The notes: generated by a model from the letters alone, not told the origin. A stretch of 64,000 nt of DNA from Rhodobacteraceae bacterium XHP0102 (GCA_025751475.1 JAOWLD010000001.1:62001-126000); one strand, 5' to 3'. Shown: positions 44,770 to 54,121, counted from the stretch's first letter. Made by a program: numbers and translations.

Positions 44770-44812
44770 CGTCGGCCTCGGTCCTGTTCGCGCGTTTCCT
44801 ACGGGGCCGACG
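44770..44812 (+). repeat. Inverted repeat, first of two hairpins after ccoP
   Basis: CGTCGGCC (44770-44777) pairs with GGCCGACG (44805-44812), and the stem may extend inward through TCG/CGG with one wobble. The loop holds TCCTGTTCGC (44782-44791), which recurs in the next hairpin. Confidence 0.6.
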
Positions 44813-44823
44813 TCTTCCTTCCC

Positions 44824-44860
44824 AACCTCTCTCCTGTTCGCTCAGGGGAGGGGTTTTTTC
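44824..44860 (+). terminator. Intrinsic terminator of ccoNOQP
   Basis: AACCTCTCTCCT (44824-44835) pairs over 12 positions, two of them G-T, with AGGGGAGGGGTT (44844-44855), followed by TTTTC. It is well placed to end the ccoNOQP transcript, about 107 bp after the stop. Confidence 0.8.
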
Positions 44861-44882
44861 ATCTGCAAAAGAAAGCCTGAAA

Positions 44883-44896
44883 TTGATGCAAGTCAA
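44883..44896. promoter_or_regulatory. FNR-like box upstream of ccoG
   Basis: TTGATGCAAGTCAA matches both FNR half-sites. It lies just after the ccoNOQP terminator and 70 bp before the ccoG ATG, so ccoGHIS probably has its own FnrL-controlled promoter. Confidence 0.8.
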
Positions 44897-44966
44897 GGTG
44901 GGATGCGCCCCGCAGTCCTAGGAATATCATGCGAAATAGGACTAAATCCTCACATGGATTCGAATT

Positions 44967-46397
44967 ATGACCACAAGCAATGAACCGCCAAAGCTATATG
45001 CCGCGCGCGAACCCGTCTTTCCACGCCGCGTTTCAGGCAATTTCCGAAATTTAAAATGGGTGGTCATGGCGATCACCTTGGCAATTTATTACGTCACCCC
45101 TTGGATCAGGTTTGATCGTGGGCCGTCTTTGCCAGATCAAGCCGTTTTGCTTGATTTGGCCAATCGGCGGTTTTTCTTTTTTTGGATCGAGATTTGGCCC
45201 CATGAATTCTATTTTGTGGCAGGCCTATTGATTATGGCGGGCTTAGGGCTGTTCCTATTTACCTCAGCCCTGGGTCGGGTTTGGTGTGGCTATTCCTGCC
45301 CACAAACCGTCTGGACGGATTTGTTCTTTACGGTTGAACGCTGGATTGAGGGGGATCGAAACGCCCGCGTTCGGCTGTGGAACGCGAAATGGGATGCGCG
45401 CAAAATCCGCCTGCGCCTGTTCAAATGGGCGGTTTGGTTGGCGATTGCGGTTGCTACGGGCGGGGCGTGGGTGTTCTACTTTACCGATGCGCCTACGCTT
45501 TTGGGGAATTTGTTTACAGGGCAAGCGCATCCCGCAGCCTATACAACCATCGCAATTTTGACGGCGACAACCTTTGTTTTCGGCGGCTTTATGCGCGAGC
45601 AGGTTTGCATCTATATGTGTCCTTGGCCGCGCATTCAGGCCGCGATGATGGATGAGCATTCGATCACAGTTGCCTATCGTGACTGGCGCGGTGAGCCGCG
45701 CGGCAAGCACCGCAAGGCCGAGGGCGCGGATCAATTGGGCGATTGCATTGACTGCAACGCTTGCGTCAACGTGTGTCCTGTAGGGATTGATATCCGCGAT
45801 GGACAGCAATTGGAGTGCATCACGTGCGCTTTGTGCATTGATGCCTGCGATGACATGATGGCCAAGGTCGGCAAAGAGCGTGGGTTGATCGACTATATGG
45901 CGCTCACCGATGAAGAAAATGAGCGCGCAGGTAACAAGAAGGTCTCGATTTGGAAACATATCTTCCGACCCCGCACAATCATTTACACGATCCTATGGTC
46001 GGGCATTGGCATCGGCCTGACGGTTGCGCTGTTTATGCGGGGTAATATTGATATGACGGTCGCGCCTGTGCGCAATCCGCTTTATGTCACGCTCTCGGAT
46101 GGCACGATCCGCAACACCTATGATATTCGGTTGCGCAACATGACCCATGATGACGCGCAATTTGCACTCAGTGTTGTATCTGACGCTGCGCTGGAAATCA
46201 GCTTGGAAGGCGAGGAAGGGATTTTTGTGACCGTGCCCGCCGATGAAACCCATTTGCAGCGCGTCTATGTTTTGGCCGCCCCCGACAGCGCAGCGGCAAC
46301 CTCGGCCCGCACCGATATCCGCTTTTGGATTGAAAATATGGCAACAACGGAGCGGTCTTCGCAAGACAGCAGCTTTGTAGGGAAGGATACGCAATGA
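44967..46397 (+). CDS. ccoG: cbb3 oxidase maturation protein CcoG (RdxA/FixG-like ferredoxin)
   Basis: 476 residues. Several TM helices (about 28-48, 75-95, 160-180, 195-215) hold two extra motifs, CGYSCPQTVW and CIYMCPWPR. Two ferredoxin-type clusters follow: CIDCNACVNVCP and CITCALCIDACD. Another TM and a C-terminal Ig-like domain complete it. CcoG is reported to reduce copper for delivery to the oxidase. It opens ccoGHIS and has its own FNR-like box. Confidence 0.96.
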   Translation: MTTSNEPPKLYAAREPVFPRRVSGNFRNLKWVVMAITLAIYYVTPWIRFDRGPSLPDQAVLLDLANRRFFFFWIEIWPHEFYFVAGLLIMAGLGLFLFTSALGRVWCGYSCPQTVWTDLFFTVERWIEGDRNARVRLWNAKWDARKIRLRLFKWAVWLAIAVATGGAWVFYFTDAPTLLGNLFTGQAHPAAYTTIAILTATTFVFGGFMREQVCIYMCPWPRIQAAMMDEHSITVAYRDWRGEPRGKHRKAEGADQLGDCIDCNACVNVCPVGIDIRDGQQLECITCALCIDACDDMMAKVGKERGLIDYMALTDEENERAGNKKVSIWKHIFRPRTIIYTILWSGIGIGLTVALFMRGNIDMTVAPVRNPLYVTLSDGTIRNTYDIRLRNMTHDDAQFALSVVSDAALEISLEGEEGIFVTVPADETHLQRVYVLAAPDSAAATSARTDIRFWIENMATTERSSQDSSFVGKDTQ

Positions 46398-46882
46398 ACG
46401 CGCCAGCAAACAATCTCACCAAAGGCCGTTTGACAGGCGCCAAGTTCTGGATGCTGTTTGTTGGGTTTTTCGGGCTGATCATCGTGGTGAACCTGTTCAT
46501 GGCCTACAAGGCCCTGTCGACTTTTCCTGGGCTTGAGGTCAGTTCATCCTATGCGGACAGTCAGGATTTTGATGTCAGACGCGATGCGCAATTGGCCTTG
46601 GGTTGGCAGGCTTCGGTTGAAACCCGTGCGGATGCCACAGGGACCACGCTGATTTTGCACCTCGATGATGAGACAGGCGCACCTGTTATCCCTGCGCAGA
46701 TGGACGCGCTTTTGACACGGCCAACCAATCAAACCCAAGATCAACAGCTTGCCCTGCAATTCATCGATGGCGCATGGCAAGCGCCTGCGGTTTTGGATCG
46801 CGGTCGGTGGCGTCTGCGTCTGACGGGATTGGCGGATGATGGCACCGAATATCGCCATAATATCACCTTTTGGATGGATTGA
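46394..46882 (+). CDS. ccoH: cbb3 oxidase assembly protein CcoH (FixH family)
   Basis: 162 residues with one TM helix near the N-terminus (FWMLFVGFFGLIIVVNLFMA) and a periplasmic beta-rich FixH domain (about 60-160). It binds the oxidase during assembly. The ATG overlaps the ccoG stop (ATGA), and the P-type ATPase follows after 9 bp. Confidence 0.94.
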   Translation: MNAPANNLTKGRLTGAKFWMLFVGFFGLIIVVNLFMAYKALSTFPGLEVSSSYADSQDFDVRRDAQLALGWQASVETRADATGTTLILHLDDETGAPVIPAQMDALLTRPTNQTQDQQLALQFIDGAWQAPAVLDRGRWRLRLTGLADDGTEYRHNITFWMD

Positions 46883-46891
46883 GCGTGTCGC

Positions 46892-49090
46892 GTGGCCAGC
46901 ACCGATTTCCATATTGAGGAACGACCAAGGCCTGCGGCCTGTCCCGCTTGTGCAGTGGCCCCTTTGGCAGAACATCTCGCTGAACTGCCAACTGATGCGG
47001 AAATCATGCTGTCTTTGCCCACGATCCATTGCGCCGCCTGCATTTCGGCGGTGGAACGCGCATTGACCAAAACCCAAGGTGTGGTTGATGCACGGGTCAA
47101 CCTGACGCTGCGCCGCGCCGCGGTCAAGACAGATGGGTCGGTCGGCGTGGATGATCTGGTCGCGCGTCTGGCCGCGATTGGCTATGAGGCCCATGAGTTG
47201 GATGCAGGCCTTCTGAGCACCACCGCCGCGCAACGGCAGGGTCGTGATCTGCTGATGCGACTGGGCGTGGCCTTTTTTGCGATGATGAATGTCATGTTGT
47301 TGTCGGTTGCGGTTTGGTCGGGCGCCGAAGGTGTGACACGCGACATGATGCATTGGATATCTGCCGCAATCGCGATCCCTGCCGTGATCTTCTCTGGGCG
47401 CCCCTTTTATGTTTCGGCATGGTCCGCCTTGCGGGTGCGGCGGCTGAATATGGATGTGCCGATCACGCTGGCCATTGTTTTAGCGGTGGTGACCTCCCTC
47501 TATGAGACGGCACATTCGGGTGCGCACGCCTATTTCGATGCGGCGATCTCGCTTTGCTTTTTCTTGCTTGGCGGACGCTACCTTGATTTCAAAACCCGTG
47601 CCTCGGCGCGTTCGGCCGCGCAAGAATTATCGGCCTTGGAGGTCCCGCGCGCCCTGCGTCTAAGCGCTTCGGGTGAAGAGGTGGTGGCAGCTGCCGATTT
47701 GCGTGTAGATGATGTGATCCGTGTGCGCCCTGGTGGACGAATTCCTGCCGATGGCGTGGTCACCCATGGCACATCCGAACTGGACCGCTCCCTGATGACG
47801 GGTGAAAGCCTGCCTGCCGCAATTGGCATCGGGGGTCTGGTCAGCGCGGGCGAAATCAATCTGACAGGGCCGCTGGAATTGCGTGTGACCGCATCGGGGC
47901 GGGACAGTTCGCTTGCGCGCATTGCCGATTTGGTTGCAATGGCCGAAGCGGGGCGCAGCAATTATACGTCACTGGCCGATCATGCAGCCAAGCTTTACGC
48001 GCCATTCGTGCATATTCTTTCCGTATTGGCCGCGATTGGCTGGTGGCTTTACACGCAAGATATGCGCGTCTCTCTGAATATTGCGGCGGCGGTTCTTATC
48101 ATTACCTGCCCTTGCGCGCTTGGTCTGGCCGTGCCTGCGGTGACCACGGCGGCTTCGGGGCGATTGTTTCGCAAGGGCCTGCTCATCAAGCACGCTACGG
48201 CGCTGGAGCGTCTGGCCGAGGTGGATTGCGTGGTTTTTGACAAAACAGGCACGCTGACCATGGGCGCGCCTGAGGTGATATCTCTTGATCATCTCAGCCA
48301 AAGACAACAGGAGATCACCGCCGCACTTGTCGCAGGCTCCGACCACCCGCTGTCACGGGCTTTGGCGTTGGCTTTGACACAGCGCGGCATCCGCCCTGTC
48401 ACGGTTGAAGCCCTGCACGAGGTCTTGGGGGCAGGGGTTGAAGCCCATCTTGATGGTCAAACCATTCGTTTGGGGCGGGCCGAATGGGTGGGCGCTGTGG
48501 CGGTGGATGAAACCGCCACCTATCTTGCGATTGGCGCCGAGCCTGCCATCGCCATCACGTTCCGCGACCAAATTCGGGATGGGGCCACAGCCACGATTGC
48601 GGCTCTTCGGGCAAAATCGATGCGGATTGTGATGTTATCGGGCGACCAGAAAGGCGCCGTATCCCGTTTTGCAGCCATGGTTGGGATTGAGGAATATCAA
48701 GCAGCCGTATCGCCACAGGACAAAGCGGCCTATCTCCAAACATTGGCCGCCGAGGGGCAGACCGTGTTGATGGTGGGGGATGGGCTGAATGATACGGTTG
48801 CATTGGCCTCCGCCCATGTGTCCATTTCACCTGCATCCGCCTTGGACGCGGCGCGCGCGGCCTCTGATATGGTGCTGTTGGGACGGGATTTATCGCCTTT
48901 ACCTGAGGCGATGGAGGTGGCCAAATCTGCCCGTGCGCGGATCAAGGAGAATTTCACATTGGCCACGGCCTATAACGTGATTGCGGTTCCCCTTGCCGTG
49001 GCGGGCTTTGCCACACCGCTTATTGCGGCTTTGGCGATGTCGCTCTCCTCAATCACCGTGTCCTTGAACGCCTTGCGGTTGCGGGGTTAG
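46892..49090 (+). CDS. ccoI: Copper-translocating P-type ATPase for cbb3 assembly
   Basis: 732 residues, opening with GTG. An N-terminal CPAC (17-20) is followed by a heavy-metal-associated domain with CAAC (47-50). The ion-pathway motif CPC lies at 406-408, the phosphorylation motif DKTGT at about 450-454, and GDGLNDT near 630. An HP motif is present (AGSDHPLSRAL). CcoI is a low-rate copper exporter that supplies the periplasmic assembly of CuB in CcoN. It lies between ccoH and ccoS. Confidence 0.96.
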   Translation: MASTDFHIEERPRPAACPACAVAPLAEHLAELPTDAEIMLSLPTIHCAACISAVERALTKTQGVVDARVNLTLRRAAVKTDGSVGVDDLVARLAAIGYEAHELDAGLLSTTAAQRQGRDLLMRLGVAFFAMMNVMLLSVAVWSGAEGVTRDMMHWISAAIAIPAVIFSGRPFYVSAWSALRVRRLNMDVPITLAIVLAVVTSLYETAHSGAHAYFDAAISLCFFLLGGRYLDFKTRASARSAAQELSALEVPRALRLSASGEEVVAAADLRVDDVIRVRPGGRIPADGVVTHGTSELDRSLMTGESLPAAIGIGGLVSAGEINLTGPLELRVTASGRDSSLARIADLVAMAEAGRSNYTSLADHAAKLYAPFVHILSVLAAIGWWLYTQDMRVSLNIAAAVLIITCPCALGLAVPAVTTAASGRLFRKGLLIKHATALERLAEVDCVVFDKTGTLTMGAPEVISLDHLSQRQQEITAALVAGSDHPLSRALALALTQRGIRPVTVEALHEVLGAGVEAHLDGQTIRLGRAEWVGAVAVDETATYLAIGAEPAIAITFRDQIRDGATATIAALRAKSMRIVMLSGDQKGAVSRFAAMVGIEEYQAAVSPQDKAAYLQTLAAEGQTVLMVGDGLNDTVALASAHVSISPASALDAARAASDMVLLGRDLSPLPEAMEVAKSARARIKENFTLATAYNVIAVPLAVAGFATPLIAALAMSLSSITVSLNALRLRG

Positions 49091-49099
49091 ACTGCGGGT

Positions 49100-49261
49100 A
49101 TGGATATTCTCGCAATTCTCATTCCCGCCTCACTGTTTCTTGGCTTCATTGGCTTGGCTGCATTCTTTTGGTCGTTGAAACGCGGGCAATATGAAGACCC
49201 AGATGGGGATGCCGCCCGCATTTTGCGCAGCGACTATGACGATAAGCCAAAAAACGAGTGA
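49100..49261 (+). CDS. ccoS: cbb3 oxidase maturation protein CcoS
   Basis: 53 residues, too short for many gene finders. MDILAILIPASLFLGFIGLA forms a single TM helix, followed by FFWSLKRGQYEDPDGDAARI with the conserved GQYEDPDGDA motif of CcoS/FixS. It assists cofactor insertion into the oxidase. It starts 9 bp after ccoI. Its stop directly abuts the convergent carboxypeptidase stop. Confidence 0.93.
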   Translation: MDILAILIPASLFLGFIGLAAFFWSLKRGQYEDPDGDAARILRSDYDDKPKNE

Positions 49262-50737
49262 TTAAGGTCCGACCACCATGCAGGCCATGTCGCGAGCGAT
49301 CAGTCTTGCGCAAGCGCGGTTGGCTTCATCTTCTGTCATGCCCGCAAATTGAGCTTCAAATCCACCTTGCCGCTGCGTGACATGGCGCAAGGCCTGTTGC
49401 AGCACTGTCTCCGACAGAGCGGTTTGCAGCAATAGCCGCTCCGCGGTGTTTTGAGTGGGATATCGACCCAGCGAGATCGCAAAAAGCCGCTCGCCACTGG
49501 ATGTGGCACGGGTCACAATCTCGGGCCTTTCTGGCAGTGCATTTTCCAACAGCGCGGCGGCCAGTTCCACGGGACGTTGACTGGGCAGCAATGCTTCCTC
49601 AGGGGCAAGTTCGGTGGCGGGTGCAGATGCAAGTTCCGGGCTTGGCGCGGCATCCACGCGCACGGCCTCAGTGGTTGGTGGGCTGGCGGCAGCCGCAGGT
49701 GCCACTGGCGCGGCAAGGGCCTCCTGCACGGCTTCATCAATCGCCGCGAGCAAGGTCTCCGAAGGCGGCGATGTGCGAGAGGGGCGCGGTTGTGGGACGA
49801 GGCTGCGCGTTACAATGCCCGAAGGGCGCAAGGTGCGCGCCGCTGGCCCACCCGCATAGTCATTGGAAGGTCCAGAGGCGCTGCCCCCTGCGTAAACGGG
49901 AAACCCTGCCAGTTGTAATTCGGCGCGCGCGGGCGCGCGGGCAAAGCCCATATCCAGAAGTTCCATCACCCGCTGGTTGCGCCAAGCAGTGGACTGGCCA
50001 CCGAACACCGTGGCGATCACGCGCACGTTGTTGCGCTCAGCGGAGGCGACAAGATTGAAGCCCGCGGCACGGGTATAGCCTGTTTTGATCCCATCGGCGC
50101 CTTGGTAGGCGGCCAGAAACGCACGGTTTGTGTTGCGCACAGTGGCCACACCTGCATCGGTGGAGAGGCGCGAGAACAGATTGTAGTATTGCGGGTAATC
50201 ATAGACCATCCGCCGTCCCAAGATGGTCATGTCGCGCGCTGTGGAAAGGTGACCTTCTTGGGTCAGGCCATGCGCATTGCGAAATGTTGTCCGTGTCATC
50301 CCAAGCGCCTCAGCCGTGCGGTTCATGCGCCGCGAAAACGCGGCTTCGGATCCTTCGATGGCTTCGCCAATTGCGGTGGCGGCATCATTCGCGGATCGCA
50401 CAGCCGCCGCGCGCACAAGATAGCGCAGGCGAATTTGCTGGCCTGCCCGCAATCCCAGTTTTGAAGGCGGTTCAGCGGCGGCGTTTTGCGAGATGGTCAC
50501 CATGCTGTCCATGGAAATCTCGCCCAAGCGCACCGCTTCGAAGGCGATGTAGAGCGTCATCATTTTTGTGAGTGAGGCAGGGTGCAGTCGCGTGTCAGCG
50601 TTACGCGAGTGGAGAACATCGCCAGAGCGCGCATCCATAACCATAGCGGCATAAGGCGCTGCCTGCGCGCAGCTCGCAGCAAAAAACACACCAACAAAAA
50701 GCCCAAAAAGGGCGGAAATATACCGACTATATGCCAC
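49262..50737 (-). CDS. D-alanyl-D-alanine carboxypeptidase (PBP5/6-like) with SPOR domain
   Basis: 491 residues. A signal peptide (about 1-27, ending AQA) leads into a class C low-mass penicillin-binding fold. Its active-site motifs are SLTK (Ser55, Lys58), SAN (115-117) and KTG (218-220). A Pro/Ala-rich linker (about 310-400) is followed by a C-terminal SPOR domain (about 410-490), which binds denuded septal glycan and would target the enzyme to the division site. It starts with GTG at 50737. It is convergent with ccoS. Confidence 0.93.
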   Translation of the reverse strand: MAYSRYISALFGLFVGVFFAASCAQAAPYAAMVMDARSGDVLHSRNADTRLHPASLTKMMTLYIAFEAVRLGEISMDSMVTISQNAAAEPPSKLGLRAGQQIRLRYLVRAAAVRSANDAATAIGEAIEGSEAAFSRRMNRTAEALGMTRTTFRNAHGLTQEGHLSTARDMTILGRRMVYDYPQYYNLFSRLSTDAGVATVRNTNRAFLAAYQGADGIKTGYTRAAGFNLVASAERNNVRVIATVFGGQSTAWRNQRVMELLDMGFARAPARAELQLAGFPVYAGGSASGPSNDYAGGPAARTLRPSGIVTRSLVPQPRPSRTSPPSETLLAAIDEAVQEALAAPVAPAAAASPPTTEAVRVDAAPSPELASAPATELAPEEALLPSQRPVELAAALLENALPERPEIVTRATSSGERLFAISLGRYPTQNTAERLLLQTALSETVLQQALRHVTQRQGGFEAQFAGMTEDEANRACARLIARDMACMVVGP

Positions 50738-50989
50738 GAGACCTGCTCTCTTTGCCTCAATTTACCGTCTTACGCGGTTGTTGTTGGGTATTATTAAGTC
50801 AGAACCATGCAAAAATCCATGATAAAGGCTTCGGAGCTTCGAGATTTCTTAGAACCACTTGCCCAAGCGGTTAAGCAGTTGCGATTGCAAGTAAGTTTTG
50901 CACATTTCCTGCGCGTTTTTTGTTTCAGGGCGTGACCTCGCGGCAAAGCTGGTGTTAATTGCGGCAGATACAACTTTAGGACGATTTCA

Positions 50990-51871
50990 ATGCACGACCC
51001 ATTTGACAGTCAAAAAGCCCGCGCCTCTGCGTGGTTTCGCAGTTTGCGTGACGATATTGTCGCCGCTTTTGAAGATTTGGAAGAGCGCCAAGGCGGCGCG
51101 GCCCCTGCGGGGCGGTTTGAGGTCAGCGAAACAAAGCGCCACTCGGATGACGGCAGCGATGCAGGTGGGGGCCTGATGAGCGTTATGCGCGGGGGTCGCG
51201 TGTTTGAAAAAGTTGGTGTCAATGTCTCGACCGTGCATGGCACGCTTGGCGCGCGCGCGGTGGCCGCCATGTCGGCGCGCAAGGACATGGAAGGCCTGCG
51301 CGATGATCCGCGGTTTTGGGCCTCGGGGATCAGCTTGGTTGCGCATATGAACAACCCCCATGTTCCTGCGGTGCATATGAACACGCGGATGTTCTGGACA
51401 CCGCATGGATGGTGGTTTGGGGGCGGCTCTGACCTGAACCCCTGCATCGAATATGCGGAGGACACGGCGCAGTTTCATGAGGTGTTGAAGGCCCATTGTG
51501 ACGCGCATGGAGAAGATATTTATCCACGTTACAAAGCATGGGCGGATGAATATTTCTTCGTGCCGCATCGCGGTCGCGCGCGTGGGGTCGGCGGCATTTT
51601 TTATGACGATCTTAACACGGGCGATTGGGAGGCAGATTTTGCCTTTACCCAAGATGTTGGTCGTGCCTTTTTGCCTGCATTTTTGGGGGTTGTCGAAAAA
51701 CGCCGTGAGATGCCCTTCACCGAGGCAGATCGCGAGGTTCAGCTGATTCACCGTGGTCTCTATGCCGAGTATAACTTGGTCTATGACCGCGGCACGAAAT
51801 TCGGCCTCGAGACGGGGCATGACGCGAATGCGGTGCTGATGAGCCTGCCGCCTTTGGCGAAATGGGTTTAA
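50990..51871 (+). CDS. hemF: Oxygen-dependent coproporphyrinogen III oxidase
   Basis: 293 residues, the usual length. Conserved segments include GGGLMSVMRGGRVFEKVGVN, NPHVPAVHMNTRMF, WWFGGGSDLNPC and YDRGTKFGLETG. The enzyme uses O2 to form protoporphyrinogen IX and complements HemN under oxic conditions. ATG 50990 follows AGGACG. The upstream 252 bp is comparatively AT-rich and holds no convincing gene. The stop overlaps the convergent glycosyltransferase stop by 4 bp. Confidence 0.97.
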   Translation: MHDPFDSQKARASAWFRSLRDDIVAAFEDLEERQGGAAPAGRFEVSETKRHSDDGSDAGGGLMSVMRGGRVFEKVGVNVSTVHGTLGARAVAAMSARKDMEGLRDDPRFWASGISLVAHMNNPHVPAVHMNTRMFWTPHGWWFGGGSDLNPCIEYAEDTAQFHEVLKAHCDAHGEDIYPRYKAWADEYFFVPHRGRARGVGGIFYDDLNTGDWEADFAFTQDVGRAFLPAFLGVVEKRREMPFTEADREVQLIHRGLYAEYNLVYDRGTKFGLETGHDANAVLMSLPPLAKWV

Positions 51872-52926
51872 GCCTTGGCCAAGAGGCGCTGGTAGACGTT
51901 GATGATCGCCTCCGCCTCATGATCGAGTGAGAAGTGATCAACCATATGGGCGCGGGCAGCTGCGCCCATTTTTGCACGCAGCGGAGCGTCCTGAAGCAGA
52001 TGGTCGATCTTTGACTTGAGGCCCGCCTTATCATCAATCCCAACCAAATGCCCCGTTTTTCCGTCAAGGATCAATTCTTCAAAAGCGCCTGCACGGGTGG
52101 CCACAACAGGCACGCCACAGGCCATTGCCTCGAGCGGTGTCAGCCCAAACCCCTCGTAGCGCTGTGGGGCCACAAAGAGATCAAGTGCCTGATAATAGGG
52201 GATGATTTCATGGGTGGCGACTTCGGTGGGGAAATGCACGCGCCTTGTCAGCCCTGCGGCAGCAATCCTTGTCTTTAAGTCCTTGAGATAGTCTTTATGC
52301 CGATCTGTCGCGCGCCCAAGGATTACCGCTTCGGCCGTTTTATGTTGGGGCAACAAGTCGATCATGGCATCGACAAAACGGTCTGTGCCCTTTGAGGGGC
52401 GGATGCGGCCATAGCAGCCGATCAGCGGACCATTTCCGAAGCCAAGCGCAGATTTTAGCGCTGCGCGGTCAGGGGAGGGTCTGAACCCTTCAACATCAAT
52501 CCCATGCAAAATGACGGTTGCGGGGCGATTTAGAAAGGCCGCGGTTTTTTGCGAGGTGGCAATCACATGATCCATATGATTGATCAGCCATTTGGTATAG
52601 CGGGTGTGGTGGCGCTGCGAGGCGGATGTGAACAGAAGTTTCAACCGCTTTCCCAATAGAAATTTCAGCGCAATGCCCGCAAGCATTTCGTTGTTGCGTC
52701 TTGCGTGCCAGACCCGCCAGCCTGATGGACCTTTGCGGGACATGGTCAACAGTGCCGTCAAAGGCACGCGCGGCACGGCGGCGGGCAGTCCGACACCCAC
52801 CGCTGCGATGCGCGCATGGTCCGCTTGACGCGGCACAAGGCGCACAATGGTCGAAGTCACCCCAGACAAGCGCAGCTTGAAATTGGGGGCGAGAATATCG
52901 ATTTGATCAATCCTTGGGTGCACCAT
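51868..52926 (-). CDS. Glycosyltransferase family 4 (GT-B)
   Basis: About 352 residues of the GT-B fold. The C-terminal nucleotide-sugar domain has GRIRPSKGTDRFVDAM and the EGFGLTPLEAMACGVPVVAT segment holding the E-x7-E motif. The N-terminal acceptor domain starts near IDQIDILAPNFKLRLSGVTS. Probably acts on LPS core or surface polysaccharide; donor and acceptor are unknown. ATG 52926 is preferred, and 52962 is an alternative. It ends on hemF and starts 48 bp after the hemE stop, so it may follow hemE in one transcript. Confidence 0.87.
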   Translation of the reverse strand: MVHPRIDQIDILAPNFKLRLSGVTSTIVRLVPRQADHARIAAVGVGLPAAVPRVPLTALLTMSRKGPSGWRVWHARRNNEMLAGIALKFLLGKRLKLLFTSASQRHHTRYTKWLINHMDHVIATSQKTAAFLNRPATVILHGIDVEGFRPSPDRAALKSALGFGNGPLIGCYGRIRPSKGTDRFVDAMIDLLPQHKTAEAVILGRATDRHKDYLKDLKTRIAAAGLTRRVHFPTEVATHEIIPYYQALDLFVAPQRYEGFGLTPLEAMACGVPVVATRAGAFEELILDGKTGHLVGIDDKAGLKSKIDHLLQDAPLRAKMGAAARAHMVDHFSLDHEAEAIINVYQRLLAKA

Positions 52927-52974
52927 GCCCTGAGCGTTACCGCGCGAGTGGCACTTGGGCAAGCGCCGCTCTTG

Positions 52975-54003
52975 TTAGACGCGGCGAATTTCCTCAAGCA
53001 GAACATGAACATTCTCGGGATCAGCTTCAGGTGTGATGCCATGACCGAGGTTGAAGATATGTGGACCATTTTTCAATGCATCGACAATCCGCCGCGCTTC
53101 ATCACGCAGCGCATCCCCGCCTGTAATCATCAGCTTAGGATCAAGATTGCCCTGAATACAGCCATCTTTTTGCAGATGCTCGGCGGCCCATGTCGCGTCA
53201 ACGCTGGTGTCGAGTGCAAGGCAATCCGCGCCCACGGCCTTGGCAAAGCCGATATATTTCTCGCCCGCTTCACGCGGGAATGCGATCACGGGCAAGCCTG
53301 GAAAGCGGCGCTTCATCTCTTGCGTGATCTTCTTGGCGGGTTCCAACGCATAGCGATCAAAAGCTTCACCCTTGAGCGAGCCTGCCCAACTGTCAAAGAT
53401 TTTTACCACCTCGGCGCCCGCCTCGACCTGTTTCGAGAGATACTCGATGGTCGCATCAGTCAGGAGATCCATCAGCGCGTCAAATGTTGTTGGGTCTTCT
53501 TGGCGGAGCTTGTGCGCGGGGGCTTGGTCTGGCGTGCCGCGCCCTGCGATCATATAGGTTGCCACCGTCCATGGCGCGCCTGCAAAGCCAATGAGCGTGG
53601 TCTCTTTGGGCAATTCCTGAGACAAGATTTTAACTGTCTCATAAACGGGCGCGAGATGGTCGTGAATGTCATCTTTGCCCTTCAGCGGCTTTAACCCTTC
53701 TGGACCTGTAATGGTTGATAAACGTGGGCCTTCGCCAGTGACAAACCACAAATCCGCACCAAGCGCGTCAGGGATGAGCAGGATATCGGCAAAGAGAATT
53801 GCGGCATCGAACCCATAGCGGCGGATGGGTTGTAAGGTGACTTCTGCGGCCAAATCGGGCGTGTAGCACAGCGAAAGAAAGTCGCCCGCCTGCGCGCGTG
53901 TTGCACGGTATTCTGGCAAGTAGCGCCCCGCTTGGCGCATCAGCCAGACGGGTGGGGTGGGGAGGGTTTCGCCGCTTAAGGCGCGCAGAAGTGTTTTTGT
54001 CAT
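52975..54003 (-). CDS. hemE: Uroporphyrinogen decarboxylase
   Basis: 342 residues, normal length. The N-terminal motif [17 protein letters not shown] and the [14 protein letters not shown] segment are signature regions. The TIM-barrel protein decarboxylates uroporphyrinogen III to coproporphyrinogen III. It is divergent from hemC across 118 bp that holds a palindrome at 54093-54105. Two haem steps are therefore controlled from one intergenic region, and coproporphyrinogen oxidase genes are near. Confidence 0.97.
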   Translation of the reverse strand: MTKTLLRALSGETLPTPPVWLMRQAGRYLPEYRATRAQAGDFLSLCYTPDLAAEVTLQPIRRYGFDAAILFADILLIPDALGADLWFVTGEGPRLSTITGPEGLKPLKGKDDIHDHLAPVYETVKILSQELPKETTLIGFAGAPWTVATYMIAGRGTPDQAPAHKLRQEDPTTFDALMDLLTDATIEYLSKQVEAGAEVVKIFDSWAGSLKGEAFDRYALEPAKKITQEMKRRFPGLPVIAFPREAGEKYIGFAKAVGADCLALDTSVDATWAAEHLQKDGCIQGNLDPKLMITGGDALRDEARRIVDALKNGPHIFNLGHGITPEADPENVHVLLEEIRRV

Positions 54004-54092
54004 GGTCGATCCGATTTTCTTGTGCCAAATTTCTTTGGATGTAGGCTCGAACCTGTCCTAACCTGCCCAAGCCATGCTGTCTATGGTTGTCA

Positions 54093-54105
54093 TGTCAAGT
54101 TGACA
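54093..54105. promoter_or_regulatory. Palindrome between hemE and hemC
   Basis: TGTCAA-G-TTGACA is a perfect 6-bp inverted repeat, 16 bp upstream of the hemC ATG, close to the AGAAGGAG ribosome-binding site. It could be an operator or contain a -35-like TTGACA. The spacing does not fit PpsR (TGT-N12-ACA) or FNR. Confidence 0.35.
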
Positions 54106-54121
54106 GAGATAGAAGGAGCCT

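Noticed and set aside
50807-50935. Possible 42-residue ORF (MQKSMIKASELRDF...) in the spacer before hemF
   Set aside because: No ribosome-binding site, Phe-rich tail unlike the helical start, and no recognisable family; more likely chance in an AT-rich promoter region.
54043-54060. GGTTCGAGCC-like sequence on the minus strand resembling a tRNA T-loop
   Set aside because: Flanking bases do not form the T-stem and no acceptor or anticodon arms are found.
54093-54105. PpsR/CrtJ site (TGT-N12-ACA) before hemC
   Set aside because: The TGT and ACA halves are only 7 bp apart; kept only as an unassigned palindrome.
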